Source: an uncultured Bacteroidales bacterium (GTDB taxonomy: Bacteria > Bacteroidota > Bacteroidia > Bacteroidales > Paludibacteraceae). Taken from it: 36,116 bases of DNA. A program made the position numbers and the translations under genes. This document shows, piece after piece, positions 16,887 through 25,350 of the stretch; positions within the stretch are counted from its first letter, which is position 1, and the number at the start of each line of letters is the position of its first letter. A model generated the notes under the pieces. The model saw only the letters and a program-made list of their open reading frames with translations. It had not been told where the DNA came from and ran no database searches. The stretch lies in the NCBI GenBank assembly GCA_902799185.1, contig CADBZO010000018.1, positions 1 through 36,116 of the forward strand, read 5' to 3'.

Positions 16887-17744
16887 CTAAATCGTGTCGA
16901 TAAAGAACTTTTGCTTGCGGTTGAACATCGCTATACCTATCACCAGCAGCACAGCTATCACCCCTGCGCTGTACCCCAAAGCCGACCACGAAAACTCACC
17001 GGCTCCGTACGCGCCGTATTTGAAAGTCTCTATAATCGCCGTCATGGGATTGAAGAGCATGATCTTATGCAGCGTGGGGTTCGTGACATAACTCAACGGA
17101 TAAACAATCGGCGTTGCGTACATCCACAGGGACACGAACACGCCGAAGAAATTCGTCAAATCGCGGTACTTGGTTGTCAGGGACGATATAATCAGTCCCA
17201 GTCCGAGCGCGAGGCTCTGGATCATGAGCAGCAACACCGGAAAAAGGAAAATATGCCAGTTCGGTCGCAACGGCACACCTTTGATGACAAAGATCAGATA
17301 GACCGCCACAAACGTAGCCAGTTGCAACGAGAAACGGAAGAGTTTGGATATCACTTTGGAGACAGGCATCACCAGACGCGGGAAATATACTTTTCCGAAC
17401 AACGCCGCATTACTCTGAAACGTACCCGCCGCTTCCGTCAGACAGGTGGAGAAATACTCCCATAGACAGATACCGCTCAGGTAGAACACCGGTTGCGGCA
17501 CGTCATCCGTAGGGATACCGGCTATACGGCCGAACACCACGATATACATGAACATCGTGAACAGCGGCGAGATGAAATACCAACCCATGCCGAAGATGGT
17601 CTGTTTGTACTGCACTGTTACATCCCGCTTGATAAACAGCCAGATTAGGTATTTCTTCTGCCACAACTCTTTGAGACCGAGCCCCTTGGCAAAAGAATTC
17701 GGAGTAATCTCCGTAGTCCAATATTTTTCTTGTTCCTGAGCCAT
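16887..17744 (-). CDS. ABC-2 type exporter permease (Wzm-like), second copy
   Basis: 285 residues with about six membrane spans. The segment FIKRDVTVQYKQTIFGMGWYFISPL is the conserved N-terminal amphipathic region of polysaccharide/teichoic-acid-type ABC permeases (Wzm/TagG). Such permeases export lipid-linked glycans across the inner membrane with a separate Wzt-type ATPase. It is clearly a paralogue of the gene just upstream (FGxIAxIPTDxVP, GKVYFPR and TKYRDLxxxF/M are shared) and starts 1 bp after its stop. No ATPase gene follows; the next gene, rplM, has its own promoter. Last gene of the unit. Confidence 0.88.
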   Translation of the reverse strand: MAQEQEKYWTTEITPNSFAKGLGLKELWQKKYLIWLFIKRDVTVQYKQTIFGMGWYFISPLFTMFMYIVVFGRIAGIPTDDVPQPVFYLSGICLWEYFSTCLTEAAGTFQSNAALFGKVYFPRLVMPVSKVISKLFRFSLQLATFVAVYLIFVIKGVPLRPNWHIFLFPVLLLMIQSLALGLGLIISSLTTKYRDLTNFFGVFVSLWMYATPIVYPLSYVTNPTLHKIMLFNPMTAIIETFKYGAYGAGEFSWSALGYSAGVIAVLLVIGIAMFNRKQKFFIDTI

Positions 17745-17745
17745 A

Positions 17746-18603
17746 TTATACCGTATCCATAAAGGATTTCTGCACTTTGTTAAACAACATCAATCCGAAC
17801 ACCAGCAGCACAGCCGTGAACGCCACGCTATAGCCGAGCCAGAGCCACGAGAACTGGCCTTGCCCCAGCAGCGAATATTTAATGGCCTCCATCACCGGTG
17901 TCACGGGGTTGAGACTCATCGCCAGATGCAGTTTCTCGTTCGTCACGAAACTCAGCGGGTAGATTACCGGCGTGATATAGACCCAGAGCGAGATGATTTT
18001 CGCCAGCATAATCTGCAAGTCACGGTATTTCGTCGTCATGGATGAGAAGATCATACCGAACCCTACCGCCATCAGCGCCAGTATCAGTATCAGCACAGGA
18101 AAGAGCACTATCTGCCAATGGACAGTCAGGACATACGTCCCGCCGTCGAAAAACGCATAGTAGATATAGAACGTGGCAAAGATCGCCAGTTGGATAGCAA
18201 ACGAGAGCAGGTTGGTCGTCACGGCTACCAGCGGCATGATGATCCTCGGGAAATAGACTTTGCCGAAGATATCCGCATTGGACACGAACGAGTTGGACGT
18301 CGCGCTCAAACAGCTGGCGAAATACCCCCACACGGATATACCCAGCAGGTAGAACAGTATCGGCGGCACGCCGTCGGTGGGGATATTCGCTATCCCGCCG
18401 AACACCGTGACATAGACTATCACGGACAGCACCGGTGTGATGATAAACCACAGCGGACCAAGGATCGTCTGTTTGTACGCCGTACGGAAATTACGCGCCA
18501 CGAACAGCAGAAACATATCCCTGTATCGCCAGATCTCCGCCCAATCGACAGCTAACAGTTTGTCTTTGGGCGTAATGGTCAAGTCCCATTTCTCTTCTTT
18601 CAT
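17746..18603 (-). CDS. ABC-2 type exporter permease (Wzm-like), first copy
   Basis: 285 residues from the chosen start. RNFRTAYKQTILGPLWFIITPV, FGGIANIPTDGVP and MTTKYRDLQIML match the Wzm/TagG-type permease family; about six membrane spans. The frame is open further upstream to 18645, but the ATG at 18603 overlaps the stop of the MMPL gene as ATGA, which decides the start. Tandem paralogy with the following gene suggests a heterodimeric permease or two exporters sharing one ATPase encoded elsewhere. Confidence 0.88.
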   Translation of the reverse strand: MKEEKWDLTITPKDKLLAVDWAEIWRYRDMFLLFVARNFRTAYKQTILGPLWFIITPVLSVIVYVTVFGGIANIPTDGVPPILFYLLGISVWGYFASCLSATSNSFVSNADIFGKVYFPRIIMPLVAVTTNLLSFAIQLAIFATFYIYYAFFDGGTYVLTVHWQIVLFPVLILILALMAVGFGMIFSSMTTKYRDLQIMLAKIISLWVYITPVIYPLSFVTNEKLHLAMSLNPVTPVMEAIKYSLLGQGQFSWLWLGYSVAFTAVLLVFGLMLFNKVQKSFMDTV

Positions 18604-21600
18604 TCTTCTCCTGTAAACCTGTTTTTCTTGCCGTACACCACCCATTTGTCCAGCGCCACAAGGACGGCCGGCACCACGGTCAGCGTCAGCACGACGGCTA
18701 CAAATGCACCTACGGCAAGACAGCCGACTATATTACTAATCATCAGATCGTCAATAAACAACGCCATCGCTCCGGGACCTATCACCATGATGAGACCGGA
18801 AGTCAGAATCGTCCGTATCGAACCTCTGTACGCCGCACAGACAGCATCTACGGGCAGCATCGTCTTGCGGTATTCGCGGTAGTAGTTCGCTACCAGAATA
18901 CCATAGTCTATCGTCGCGCCCATGAGGATAGCCTGCACAATGAGGTACGCCAGATAGAGCATCTGCCCCGTCACAATACCGGCTACCACCACATTCACAT
19001 ACACCGCGCTCATGACCGTCAGGACTAGTATCGTTGGCACGATCACCGACCGGAACGTAACCGCCACTATGAGGAAGATCGAGAGGATTGTCAGCAGTGT
19101 GACCACATTCATCTCATGATCAAACCCGCCCCGCATCTCGGCGTACATGACCGACTCGCCTACATAATAATGCTCGTGCGGCATGCGCGCGTCCGCCAGG
19201 GCCGTCAGCGTATCCACAAACGCGTAGGTCTGTTCCGACTCCGCAGGCAGCGTGGAGAGTACCACGAGTAACGAGTGTCCGTCTTTGCGTAACTGCCCTA
19301 ACCCGTCCGTCACCTGCGCTTCGATATCCGTAGCTTTTGCCCGGATGCTGTCCGGCAGCACGGATGCCAGCCGCGGGTCATACACCAACGTGTCGCATAG
19401 ATAACCGAGCAGCGGTGCAAAACCCAGACGGAGCGTGTCACATCCGCTGTGTACCGAGCCGTAATAATCATAGAGCAAAGACATCTGCTCCGGCGTCACC
19501 GGTTCGGATTTCACATCCGAGAGTCTCATCAGCCGTGCCAGCTTGTGCGCCATCTGGTCGGCGGTATAGGTCTTCTCACCGAACACCAGCTCGGTAAACA
19601 GCTCGGCTTGCATATCCGACTTGCTGGGGCTCTTGGGTTTGGGTGCCGGAGCCTCCTGTACTACCGGTTGCGGCACTACAGCACGGCTCGTGTCTGTGCT
19701 GTGCAACGCCTGCTGGATATCCGCTACCGAGTTGACGATCTCCTCGGCGTTCGGCTCGGCCGGAGAAGTCACTACCGCCACTTGCGGTTCCTCTTTTTTC
19801 GGCGGATAAGCGATGGCGATGAGGTCGTCGTCCGACAGGTTCTCTATGCCGAAGGCACGCAGCAGGATATTCAGTTCTGCCGGTACGAGAGAGGCGTTCG
19901 CGTTCGCCATATCCATGAGGTTGGCGCGTTGGCCCAGGAGCGTACGCTGCTCGTCGGAGATCATGCCCGCCAAGCCCGGCCGTTTGAACAAGTCATCCAC
20001 CAGCAGATGAACGTACTCCAGCGGAGTCAGTTTCTTTTTCTTTCCCGGCGCGTAGCCGTACACCAGTTGTGTCTGGATATAGGTCGAGCCGATAAAGATG
20101 GACATCTCCTTGACGGACATCGGCAGACGGATAGCCGCGGTGTCGGTCAGTTTGCGCATCTCTACCGAGACAGCGGAGGTCTGTACATTATTCAGCCTCT
20201 CGATGAACGGGATAATAGCTATCTTGTTCTCCTCGATGGGTATCAGTTCGGGTTCGGGTTCCTGTTCTACCTCCACAGGGGCAATCACTTCGGCTATCGG
20301 TGCTATCGTCTCACGTGGCAGTTCTGGAACGGTGTCTTCCGACGCCGGAGTTGCCGCCTCGGCAACCGTCATCGGCTTGGTTGGCACAGCCGGATTAGGC
20401 TCTTCTTCCTCTATCGGTGCCGGCACATCCAGCATCGACTGCAGCACCTCTATCTGCTTTTTCATCTCCTCATCCAGATAAGAGGCGAACAGCGGGTTGG
20501 AGACCACGTCAGTATGCAGGAAACGCGCCACCTCGGGGAAACCGAGACGCTGCTCCGTCGAGTCTTTGGACTCCATGTAATAGAACATCTGCATCGTCTG
20601 AGGCGTGATGACCTCCAGCGCCTCCGGCGGCACGGTCGTGCCTTCCGGCATAAAATCCTTGAAATCCGTCAGCAGCGAACGCACATGGTACGCCATCTCG
20701 GCGGGAGTCAGCGGACGGGACATCAGCGTCGGATAGGAGATCACGGACTGAATGCCCGGCTGTGCCAGTAGGCTGTCCACCAGATTGTACACCGAGTCCT
20801 CGTCACGTGTGTCATACACCAACACGAACGGGTTCGGAGAGGGGAACACTTTCTCGATCTGCGAGTCCGCCTCGGCGGAGAAGAAGATCGTCGTACGGGT
20901 GGACAGATACCAGGAGCCGAAGAACAGGATCACCGCACCGGCAGCCATCGGCATCTTATGCCGCGAGACGAACTTCGCCAGCCCGTCCGTAGGTGGCACA
21001 TACGCCGCTTTCGCCGTCCGGTTGATGGTTTTGCGGAAAAGCAACATCAGCGCCGGCATAGCCGTGAAGGTGCATATTAACGAACATACTACGCCCTTCG
21101 CCAGTACAATGCCCATATCTGCACCGATTTTCAGCCGCATGAAACAGAGCATCAGCAGACCTACTACGGTCGTCAGCGCGGACGAGAGGATTGACGGTGC
21201 CGCACGTTTGATAGCACGGTTGGCTGCGATGCCGGCCGTACGCCGGTCGGTATGTTCGTCCTGCTCCTGACGGTAACGGTTGAGCAGCACAATGCAGTAG
21301 TCCAGTGAGAGCACGGCTTGCAGGATTGAGCCGATAAAATTGGTAGTAATAGAGACGGAAGGAAGGAGGGCGTTAGTACCCATATTAAGGAGGATCGCCA
21401 AGCCCGTAGTAAACAGAATGACCACCGGCTCGAACCAACTTTGTGCCATCACAAACAGCACCACCATGATCAGCACGGCGGCGAAGATCATGACGGAAAC
21501 AGGCGGCGTAGCGCCGTCCTGGCTGGTCTCCACCACACAGTTACCGCCGAAACGGGAACTGATCTGCTTGCCCAATGCCTTCTGGTCCACCGACTTCGGC

Positions 21601-21929
21601 ACATCCAGATCAAAAACCGTGTGCGTACTGTCGGCGGAGTAACGGTAAGCCACACCATGCACCTCCGGATAGCCGGACAGGAGCGTCTTGATACCCGGCA
21701 CCTCGTTCGGCCGCATCCCTTCGAACATCACATGGACGTCCGCCCCGGACATCTGCGCCGAGGACCCGAAATCGTTCTTCACGATCTCCAGGCCGCGCTT
21801 CATCTGGGAGTCGTCCGGCAGGTATTTGGTCATGTCGGCATTGACGTTCGTCCGGAACATCATAAAGCCGCATAGTACCGCCAGAGCAACCGTGGTGGCA
21901 AATAATATGTAGTGCAGGCTACGCGTCAA
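18600..21929 (-). CDS. MMPL/RND-family transporter
   Basis: 1109 residues. Two repeated halves of the RND/MMPL type: one N-terminal span (5-25), a periplasmic domain, five clustered spans (145-300) with the family Asp in LSLDYCIVLLNRYR (D210), one span near 328-345, a very large second loop (about 350-900), then a second span cluster with GATIDYGILVANYYREY. The second loop holds Pro/Glu-rich linkers (about 503-568 and 710-780), an unusual expansion. MMPL proteins export lipids, hopanoids or pigments, driven by the proton gradient. No Met precedes the first span in this frame: the likely start is TTG at 21929 in the last heptanucleotide repeat, with an in-frame stop just before it. Coupled to the permease pair downstream. 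Confidence 0.88.
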   Translation of the reverse strand: MTRSLHYILFATTVALAVLCGFMMFRTNVNADMTKYLPDDSQMKRGLEIVKNDFGSSAQMSGADVHVMFEGMRPNEVPGIKTLLSGYPEVHGVAYRYSADSTHTVFDLDVPKSVDQKALGKQISSRFGGNCVVETSQDGATPPVSVMIFAAVLIMVVLFVMAQSWFEPVVILFTTGLAILLNMGTNALLPSVSITTNFIGSILQAVLSLDYCIVLLNRYRQEQDEHTDRRTAGIAANRAIKRAAPSILSSALTTVVGLLMLCFMRLKIGADMGIVLAKGVVCSLICTFTAMPALMLLFRKTINRTAKAAYVPPTDGLAKFVSRHKMPMAAGAVILFFGSWYLSTRTTIFFSAEADSQIEKVFPSPNPFVLVYDTRDEDSVYNLVDSLLAQPGIQSVISYPTLMSRPLTPAEMAYHVRSLLTDFKDFMPEGTTVPPEALEVITPQTMQMFYYMESKDSTEQRLGFPEVARFLHTDVVSNPLFASYLDEEMKKQIEVLQSMLDVPAPIEEEEPNPAVPTKPMTVAEAATPASEDTVPELPRETIAPIAEVIAPVEVEQEPEPELIPIEENKIAIIPFIERLNNVQTSAVSVEMRKLTDTAAIRLPMSVKEMSIFIGSTYIQTQLVYGYAPGKKKKLTPLEYVHLLVDDLFKRPGLAGMISDEQRTLLGQRANLMDMANANASLVPAELNILLRAFGIENLSDDDLIAIAYPPKKEEPQVAVVTSPAEPNAEEIVNSVADIQQALHSTDTSRAVVPQPVVQEAPAPKPKSPSKSDMQAELFTELVFGEKTYTADQMAHKLARLMRLSDVKSEPVTPEQMSLLYDYYGSVHSGCDTLRLGFAPLLGYLCDTLVYDPRLASVLPDSIRAKATDIEAQVTDGLGQLRKDGHSLLVVLSTLPAESEQTYAFVDTLTALADARMPHEHYYVGESVMYAEMRGGFDHEMNVVTLLTILSIFLIVAVTFRSVIVPTILVLTVMSAVYVNVVVAGIVTGQMLYLAYLIVQAILMGATIDYGILVANYYREYRKTMLPVDAVCAAYRGSIRTILTSGLIMVIGPGAMALFIDDLMISNIVGCLAVGAFVAVVLTLTVVPAVLVALDKWVVYGKKNRFTGEE

Positions 21930-21960
21930 CTCTCAACTATCAACTCTCAACTATCAACTA
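21926..21960. repeat. Five exact-length heptanucleotide repeats between rluB-like gene and MMPL gene
   Basis: TCAACTC, TCAACTA, TCAACTC, TCAACTA, TCAACTA, exactly 35 bp. It supplies the stop codon of the pseudouridine synthase (21958-21960) and the probable TTG start of the MMPL gene (21927-21929). Confidence 0.95.
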
Positions 21961-23007
21961 AAACTGTCCCATCTGGAGGAAAGCTACCTCTTTCGGGGTG
22001 AGGAAACGGTATTTGCCGCGGCCTACGTTTTTCTTCGTCAGTCCGGCGAAAGACACGCGGTCAAGGTTCACCACCTTGTACCCTACCTTCTCGAATATAC
22101 GGCGTACTACGCGGTTCTGACCGGAATGGATCTCCAGACCGATATGCTTGCGGTCGGCTTTCGGGAACTCGAGTGCGTCCGGGATGATACGCTCGTCATC
22201 CAGCGTCACGCCGGCACGGATGATAGCCTCGTCCACCTCGTCCAGCTCACGGTCAAGGGTGACAGCGTAAATCTTCTTCTTGTGGTATTTTGGATGGGTC
22301 AGCTTGGCTGCCAGGTCACCGTCGTTGGTCAGCAGCAGCACGCCGGTGGTGTTACGGTCCAGACGGCCTACCGGATAGATACGCTCGGCGCAGGCGCTGC
22401 GGACGATGTCGATCACCGTATGACGCTCTTGCGGGTCATCGGTGGTAGTTACGGTGTTCTTCGGCTTGTTGAGCAGGATATATACCTTGCGCTCACGGCG
22501 AACAGGCTGGTCGTGGAAACGGATATCATCTGTCGGCAGCACTTTGGCGCCCAGGCTGTCTACAGTCACACCATTGACAGTAATCACACCGGCCTGGATG
22601 AAATCGTCAGCCTCGCGACGGGAGCAGATACCAGCGTTCGCCAGGTATTTGTTCAGACGAACGGGCTTTGTCGGATCCTCGTGCTGTTCGCGGTAAGTCT
22701 GTTGTTTGCGGGCGGAATAGAGACCGTCATTACGTTTGGGGCGGCCTCCGAAAGGTCTGTTCGGGCGCTCGCCGTTGAAAGAACGCTCACTGTTAAAACT
22801 GCGCTCGCCGTTGAAAGAACGTTGCGGACGCTCGCCGTTGAAAGAACGTTGCGGACGCTCGCCATTGAAGCTGCGCTCGCCATAAGGTTTCGGTTTGTAC
22901 TCGCCGTCCCGGCTGAATCGCGGACGAGCCGATACAGGCCCTCCTTCTCTGTGGAAACGCGGACGGGGTCTGCGTTCTCCTTCTGTGTTGGAATTGTTGT
23001 TGTACAT
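21958..23007 (-). CDS. Pseudouridine synthase (RluB/RsuA family) with a repetitive basic N-terminal tail
   Basis: 349 residues. Residues about 1-110 are an Arg/Gly/Asn-rich tail with the repeated unit RSFNGERPQ; then an S4 RNA-binding domain (RLNKYLANAGICSRREADDFI), then the RsuA/RluB catalytic domain with the nucleophilic Asp in YPVGRLDRNTTGVLLLTNDG and VRRIFEKVGYKV. It should isomerise uridine in 23S rRNA, RluB type being most likely, though family assignment between RluB, RluE and RluF cannot be settled by eye. The tail is probably disordered and RNA-binding. Preceded by a leader with hairpin GTAACTC-TCCC-GAGTTAC (23042-23059). Confidence 0.9.
   Translation of the reverse strand: MYNNNSNTEGERRPRPRFHREGGPVSARPRFSRDGEYKPKPYGERSFNGERPQRSFNGERPQRSFNGERSFNSERSFNGERPNRPFGGRPKRNDGLYSARKQQTYREQHEDPTKPVRLNKYLANAGICSRREADDFIQAGVITVNGVTVDSLGAKVLPTDDIRFHDQPVRRERKVYILLNKPKNTVTTTDDPQERHTVIDIVRSACAERIYPVGRLDRNTTGVLLLTNDGDLAAKLTHPKYHKKKIYAVTLDRELDEVDEAIIRAGVTLDDERIIPDALEFPKADRKHIGLEIHSGQNRVVRRIFEKVGYKVVNLDRVSFAGLTKKNVGRGKYRFLTPKEVAFLQMGQF
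22761..22880. repeat. 27-bp tandem repeats in the pseudouridine synthase gene
   Basis: Two identical 27-bp units at 22802-22828 and 22829-22855, flanked by degenerate copies on both sides. Each encodes one RSFNGERPQ-type nonapeptide. Period is a multiple of three, so copy-number change would alter tail length without frameshift. Confidence 0.9.
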
Positions 23008-23092
23008 AAATAAACAGGTTTTTGTGTTTGTGAGAAAACGGGTAACTCTCCCGAGTTACGTACGTGCTCACGCACGCGTTAATAAATGTAAG

Positions 23093-23131
23093 GTAAAAAG
23101 GCAAAAGGAATAACGATACTCCTTTTACCTT
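23093..23131 (-). terminator. Possible terminator after rpmF
   Basis: Stem AAGGCAAAAGGAATA / TACTCCTTTTACCTT with two mismatches around a short loop; on the minus strand it is followed by TTTTTACC. It lies between rpmF and the pseudouridine synthase gene. The sequence is also simple-repeat-like, so function is uncertain. Confidence 0.45.
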
Positions 23132-23155
23132 TCATTTTTCACCTTTCGTTTCAAA

Positions 23156-23338
23156 TCAGGCCTCGGCCTGCTCGATTGCCAATTTACCACGGTAATAGCC
23201 ACAGCTCGGGCAAACAGTGTGGTAGATGTGAAGTGCGCCACAATTCGGGCATGTTGCCAGTGTCGGAGCCTTCACTACGTCGTGGGTACGACGTTTCGCT
23301 TGGCGGGTGTGCGATTGTCTTCTTTTAGGATGTGCCAT
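23156..23338 (-). CDS. rpmF: Ribosomal protein L32
   Basis: 60 residues. MAHPKRRQSHTRQAKRRTHD is the L32 start, followed by a four-Cys zinc ribbon CPNCGALHIYHTVCPSCGYYRG. The zinc-binding (C+) form is present. Follows the DUF177 gene, the usual partner (yceD-rpmF). Confidence 0.97.
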   Translation of the reverse strand: MAHPKRRQSHTRQAKRRTHDVVKAPTLATCPNCGALHIYHTVCPSCGYYRGKLAIEQAEA

Positions 23339-23342
23339 ATTA

Positions 23343-23378
23343 ATTTACGATTTAAACATTTACGATTTACTATTTATT
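23343..23378. repeat. ATTTACG heptanucleotide repeat between DUF177 gene and rpmF
   Basis: ATTTACG, ATTTAAAC, ATTTACG, ATTTACT, ATTTATT. It contains the DUF177 stop codon (23374-23376). Confidence 0.85.
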
Positions 23379-23835
23379 CAATGTCAGTATCTTCTTCGGG
23401 TTCCGGTTCGTCACATAGGTGATTATGGAGGAGAAGTTCCATTTGCTGGTTGCACTCACCCGGTTGGTGACTGTGTACGATCGGAATATTGATACTGGTT
23501 ATCTCATAAGCGAGCCAAGATAAGTTAAGCGTTGAGCGTTGAGAGTTGAGAGATTCCTCTTCGTCTTCGGAGTATATCTCCTGCTCGTCATCTATGTCAA
23601 GGGGCATCGGGTCGAGGCATCTGTCACACACAACAAAGACAGTTCCGTGAACCGCTATGTTGAGCGAATAGTCCTCCTCCCGGAGATTAAGCGTCACTTT
23701 CGCAGATACATTACCACTCAGTATTTCCGACTTCTCTAACGACTTAAAGGACTCGTCATCTAACTGAATATCAAACACATGCATGCCTATTGAAAGGCGC
23801 GAAAGGTCGATTATGTAGTTGTTCTGCTCGCTCAT
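23374..23835 (-). CDS. DUF177 (YceD-type) protein upstream of rpmF
   Basis: 153 residues from the chosen start MSEQNNYIIDLSRLSIG. The family is linked to 50S assembly or rRNA accumulation through work on YceD; CDRCLDPMPLDIDDEQEI is the characteristic CxxCL segment. A longer frame reaches 23883, but this crosses the promoter at 23853-23884; the ATG at 23835 lies about a dozen nt after the expected transcript start. Residues ESLNSQRSTLNLS come from four exact heptamers of the TTGAGAG class (23525-23552), a repeat insertion into the acidic region. Followed by rpmF after 35 bp of repeat DNA. Confidence 0.9.
   Translation of the reverse strand: MSEQNNYIIDLSRLSIGMHVFDIQLDDESFKSLEKSEILSGNVSAKVTLNLREEDYSLNIAVHGTVFVVCDRCLDPMPLDIDDEQEIYSEDEEESLNSQRSTLNLSWLAYEITSINIPIVHSHQPGECNQQMELLLHNHLCDEPEPEEDTDIE
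23525..23552. repeat. Four heptanucleotide repeats inside the DUF177 gene
   Basis: TTAAGCG, TTGAGCG, TTGAGAG, TTGAGAG on the plus strand, exactly 28 bp, the complement of the TCTCAAC class seen in gltX and at 21926-21960. Confidence 0.9.
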
Positions 23836-23852
23836 AGGCGCAAAATCGGGTG

Positions 23853-23884
23853 CAAAGGTACTACTTTTTTTTGAATTATGCAAA
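23853..23884 (-). promoter_or_regulatory. Promoter of DUF177-rpmF
   Basis: Minus strand: TTTG (23884-23881), 20-bp spacer with A8, TACCTTTG (23860-23853). Confidence 0.8.
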
Positions 23885-23907
23885 TATTTTCACAAAAAAA
23901 TCAACTT

Positions 23908-23951
23908 TTCCCTCTCCCTTTTCACTTTTTCACTTTTCACCTTTCACTTTC
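23908..23951. repeat. TTTTCAC-type simple repeat downstream of pheS
   Basis: CTTTTCAC, TTTTTCAC, TTTTCAC, CTTTCAC units fill the gap between the pheS stop and the DUF177 promoter; 7-8-bp period. Confidence 0.7.
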
Positions 23952-23952
23952 C

Positions 23953-24993
23953 TCAGCAGCTCTCGAACTGTTTGAGAAAACGTACGTCATTCTCGGAGAA
24001 CAGACGCAGATCTTTCACCCGGTATTTGAGGTTCGTGATACGCTCCACACCCATACCGAAGGCATAACCGCTGTACTCCTTGCTGTCTATGCCGCAGGCC
24101 TCCAGCACGTTCGGGTCCACCATACCGCAGCCCAGGATCTCCACCCATCCGGTACCCTTGCAGAACGAGCAGCCCTTGCCGCCGCAGATGTTACAACTGA
24201 TATCCATCTCGGCACTCGGCTCCGTGAACGGGAAATAAGACGGACGCAGACGGATCTTCGTATCCGGACCGAACATCTCCTTCGAGAAATAGAGCAACGC
24301 CTCGCGCAGATCCGCGAAGCTGACATTCTTGTCAATATACAATCCCTCTACCTGGTGGAAGAAACAATGCGCACGGGCGGAGATAGCCTCGTTGCGATAT
24401 ACCCTACCCGGGCACAGCACGCGGATCGGCGGTTTCTGGCTCGTCATCACACGCGTCTGCACGGACGAGGTATGCGACCGCAACAACACATCCGTCGGTT
24501 TCTGCACACCTTTTTCTTTCTCAATAAAAAACGTGTCCTGCATGTCACGCGCCGGGTGTTCGGGCGCGAAGTTCAGCATGCCATACACATGCTTGTCGTC
24601 TTCTACTTCGGGACCTTGCGCAATCGTGAAACCGATACGGGAGAATATATCCTCTATCTCCTCGCGCACCAGCGACAGCGGGTGACGCGTACCCAGCGCA
24701 ATAGGATCCGGCGTACGGGTCAGATCCAGGCGGTCCGCCTCTGCCTGCTTAGCCTCGAACTGCTCACGCAACTCGTTGATGCGTTCCTCCGTCTCCTGAC
24801 GAAGCTGGTTCAACAGCTGTCCCAACTCGCGTTTCTGGTCGGACGGCACCGTGCGGAACTCATTGAAGAGTGCAGTAATCTCGCCTTTCTTACTTAGGTA
24901 TTTGATACGCAGTGCCTCGAGTTCTTCCGCATTTGCAGCCTTCATCTCCTGCACCTGTCCGAGCAATGATTGTATATTATCTTTTAATGCCAT
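23953..24993 (-). CDS. pheS: Phenylalanyl-tRNA synthetase alpha subunit
   Basis: 346 residues. Catalytic subunit of the class II alpha2-beta2 enzyme that charges tRNA-Phe. It has the N-terminal coiled coil that binds tRNA (about 1-90), then the catalytic core with HPLSLVREEIEDIFSRIGF, LRSHTSSVQTRVM, GRVYRNEAISARAHCFFHQVEGLY (motif 2) and GYAFGMGVERI (motif 3). Transcribed from 25020-25051. This is the last core gene before the accessory island. Confidence 0.97.
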   Translation of the reverse strand: MALKDNIQSLLGQVQEMKAANAEELEALRIKYLSKKGEITALFNEFRTVPSDQKRELGQLLNQLRQETEERINELREQFEAKQAEADRLDLTRTPDPIALGTRHPLSLVREEIEDIFSRIGFTIAQGPEVEDDKHVYGMLNFAPEHPARDMQDTFFIEKEKGVQKPTDVLLRSHTSSVQTRVMTSQKPPIRVLCPGRVYRNEAISARAHCFFHQVEGLYIDKNVSFADLREALLYFSKEMFGPDTKIRLRPSYFPFTEPSAEMDISCNICGGKGCSFCKGTGWVEILGCGMVDPNVLEACGIDSKEYSGYAFGMGVERITNLKYRVKDLRLFSENDVRFLKQFESC

Positions 24994-25350
24994 AATAGGA
25001 TTAATTTACAAAAATCGTGCAAAGGTACAACAAATTTTGCACATATGCAAGCGTTCGGGCATTTTTTTTGACGAATAGAATATAATTCTATCTGTTTTGC
25101 GCGGATAGATAGCGGTTATGTTTGCATAAGATGAAAAGAAAAGAGTTACCGATTATTAAGATTGAGGGATAAAGCCAAGGTCAGTCCAGAAGGTGCACAA
25201 GGTCAGCGTAAGGTCTGCTATTTGGAACGATGTTGAAACGATATGGAAAAGTATATGATTATTAAGAATAGGTCAAGTCATTGTATCGAATTTCACTATT
25301 GTACACTATAAAATTAGCAAAACCCACAAACCGTTATGGTACATGTCAAA
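24994..25350. other. Non-coding junction between pheS and the accessory island
   Basis: After the pheS promoter this stretch has no recognisable gene. It contains hairpins TAGAAT-ATA-ATTCTA (25076-25090) and CTATCT / AGATAG (25088-25093 / 25107-25112), and direct repeats AAGGTCAG at 25177 and 25199 with AAGGTCTG at 25210, spaced 22 and 11 bp. No terminator for the WYL gene was found. Confidence 0.6.
25020..25051 (-). promoter_or_regulatory. pheS promoter
   Basis: Minus strand: CTTG (25051-25048), 20-bp spacer, TACCTTTG (25027-25020). The spacer has AAAATTTG instead of the full A8 tract. Confidence 0.75.

Noticed and set aside
19449-20771. 440-codon open frame antisense to the MMPL gene
   Set aside because: Composition is Arg/His/Leu-rich, as expected for the reverse frame of a GC-rich gene, with no family features; the minus-strand transporter is clearly real.
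21926-21960. CRISPR-like array
   Set aside because: Units are 7 bp without spacers and there are no cas genes; it is a simple tandem repeat.
23878-24897. 339-codon open frame antisense to pheS, and a similar one antisense to tsf (13937-14770)
   Set aside because: Both are shadows of well-conserved minus-strand genes.
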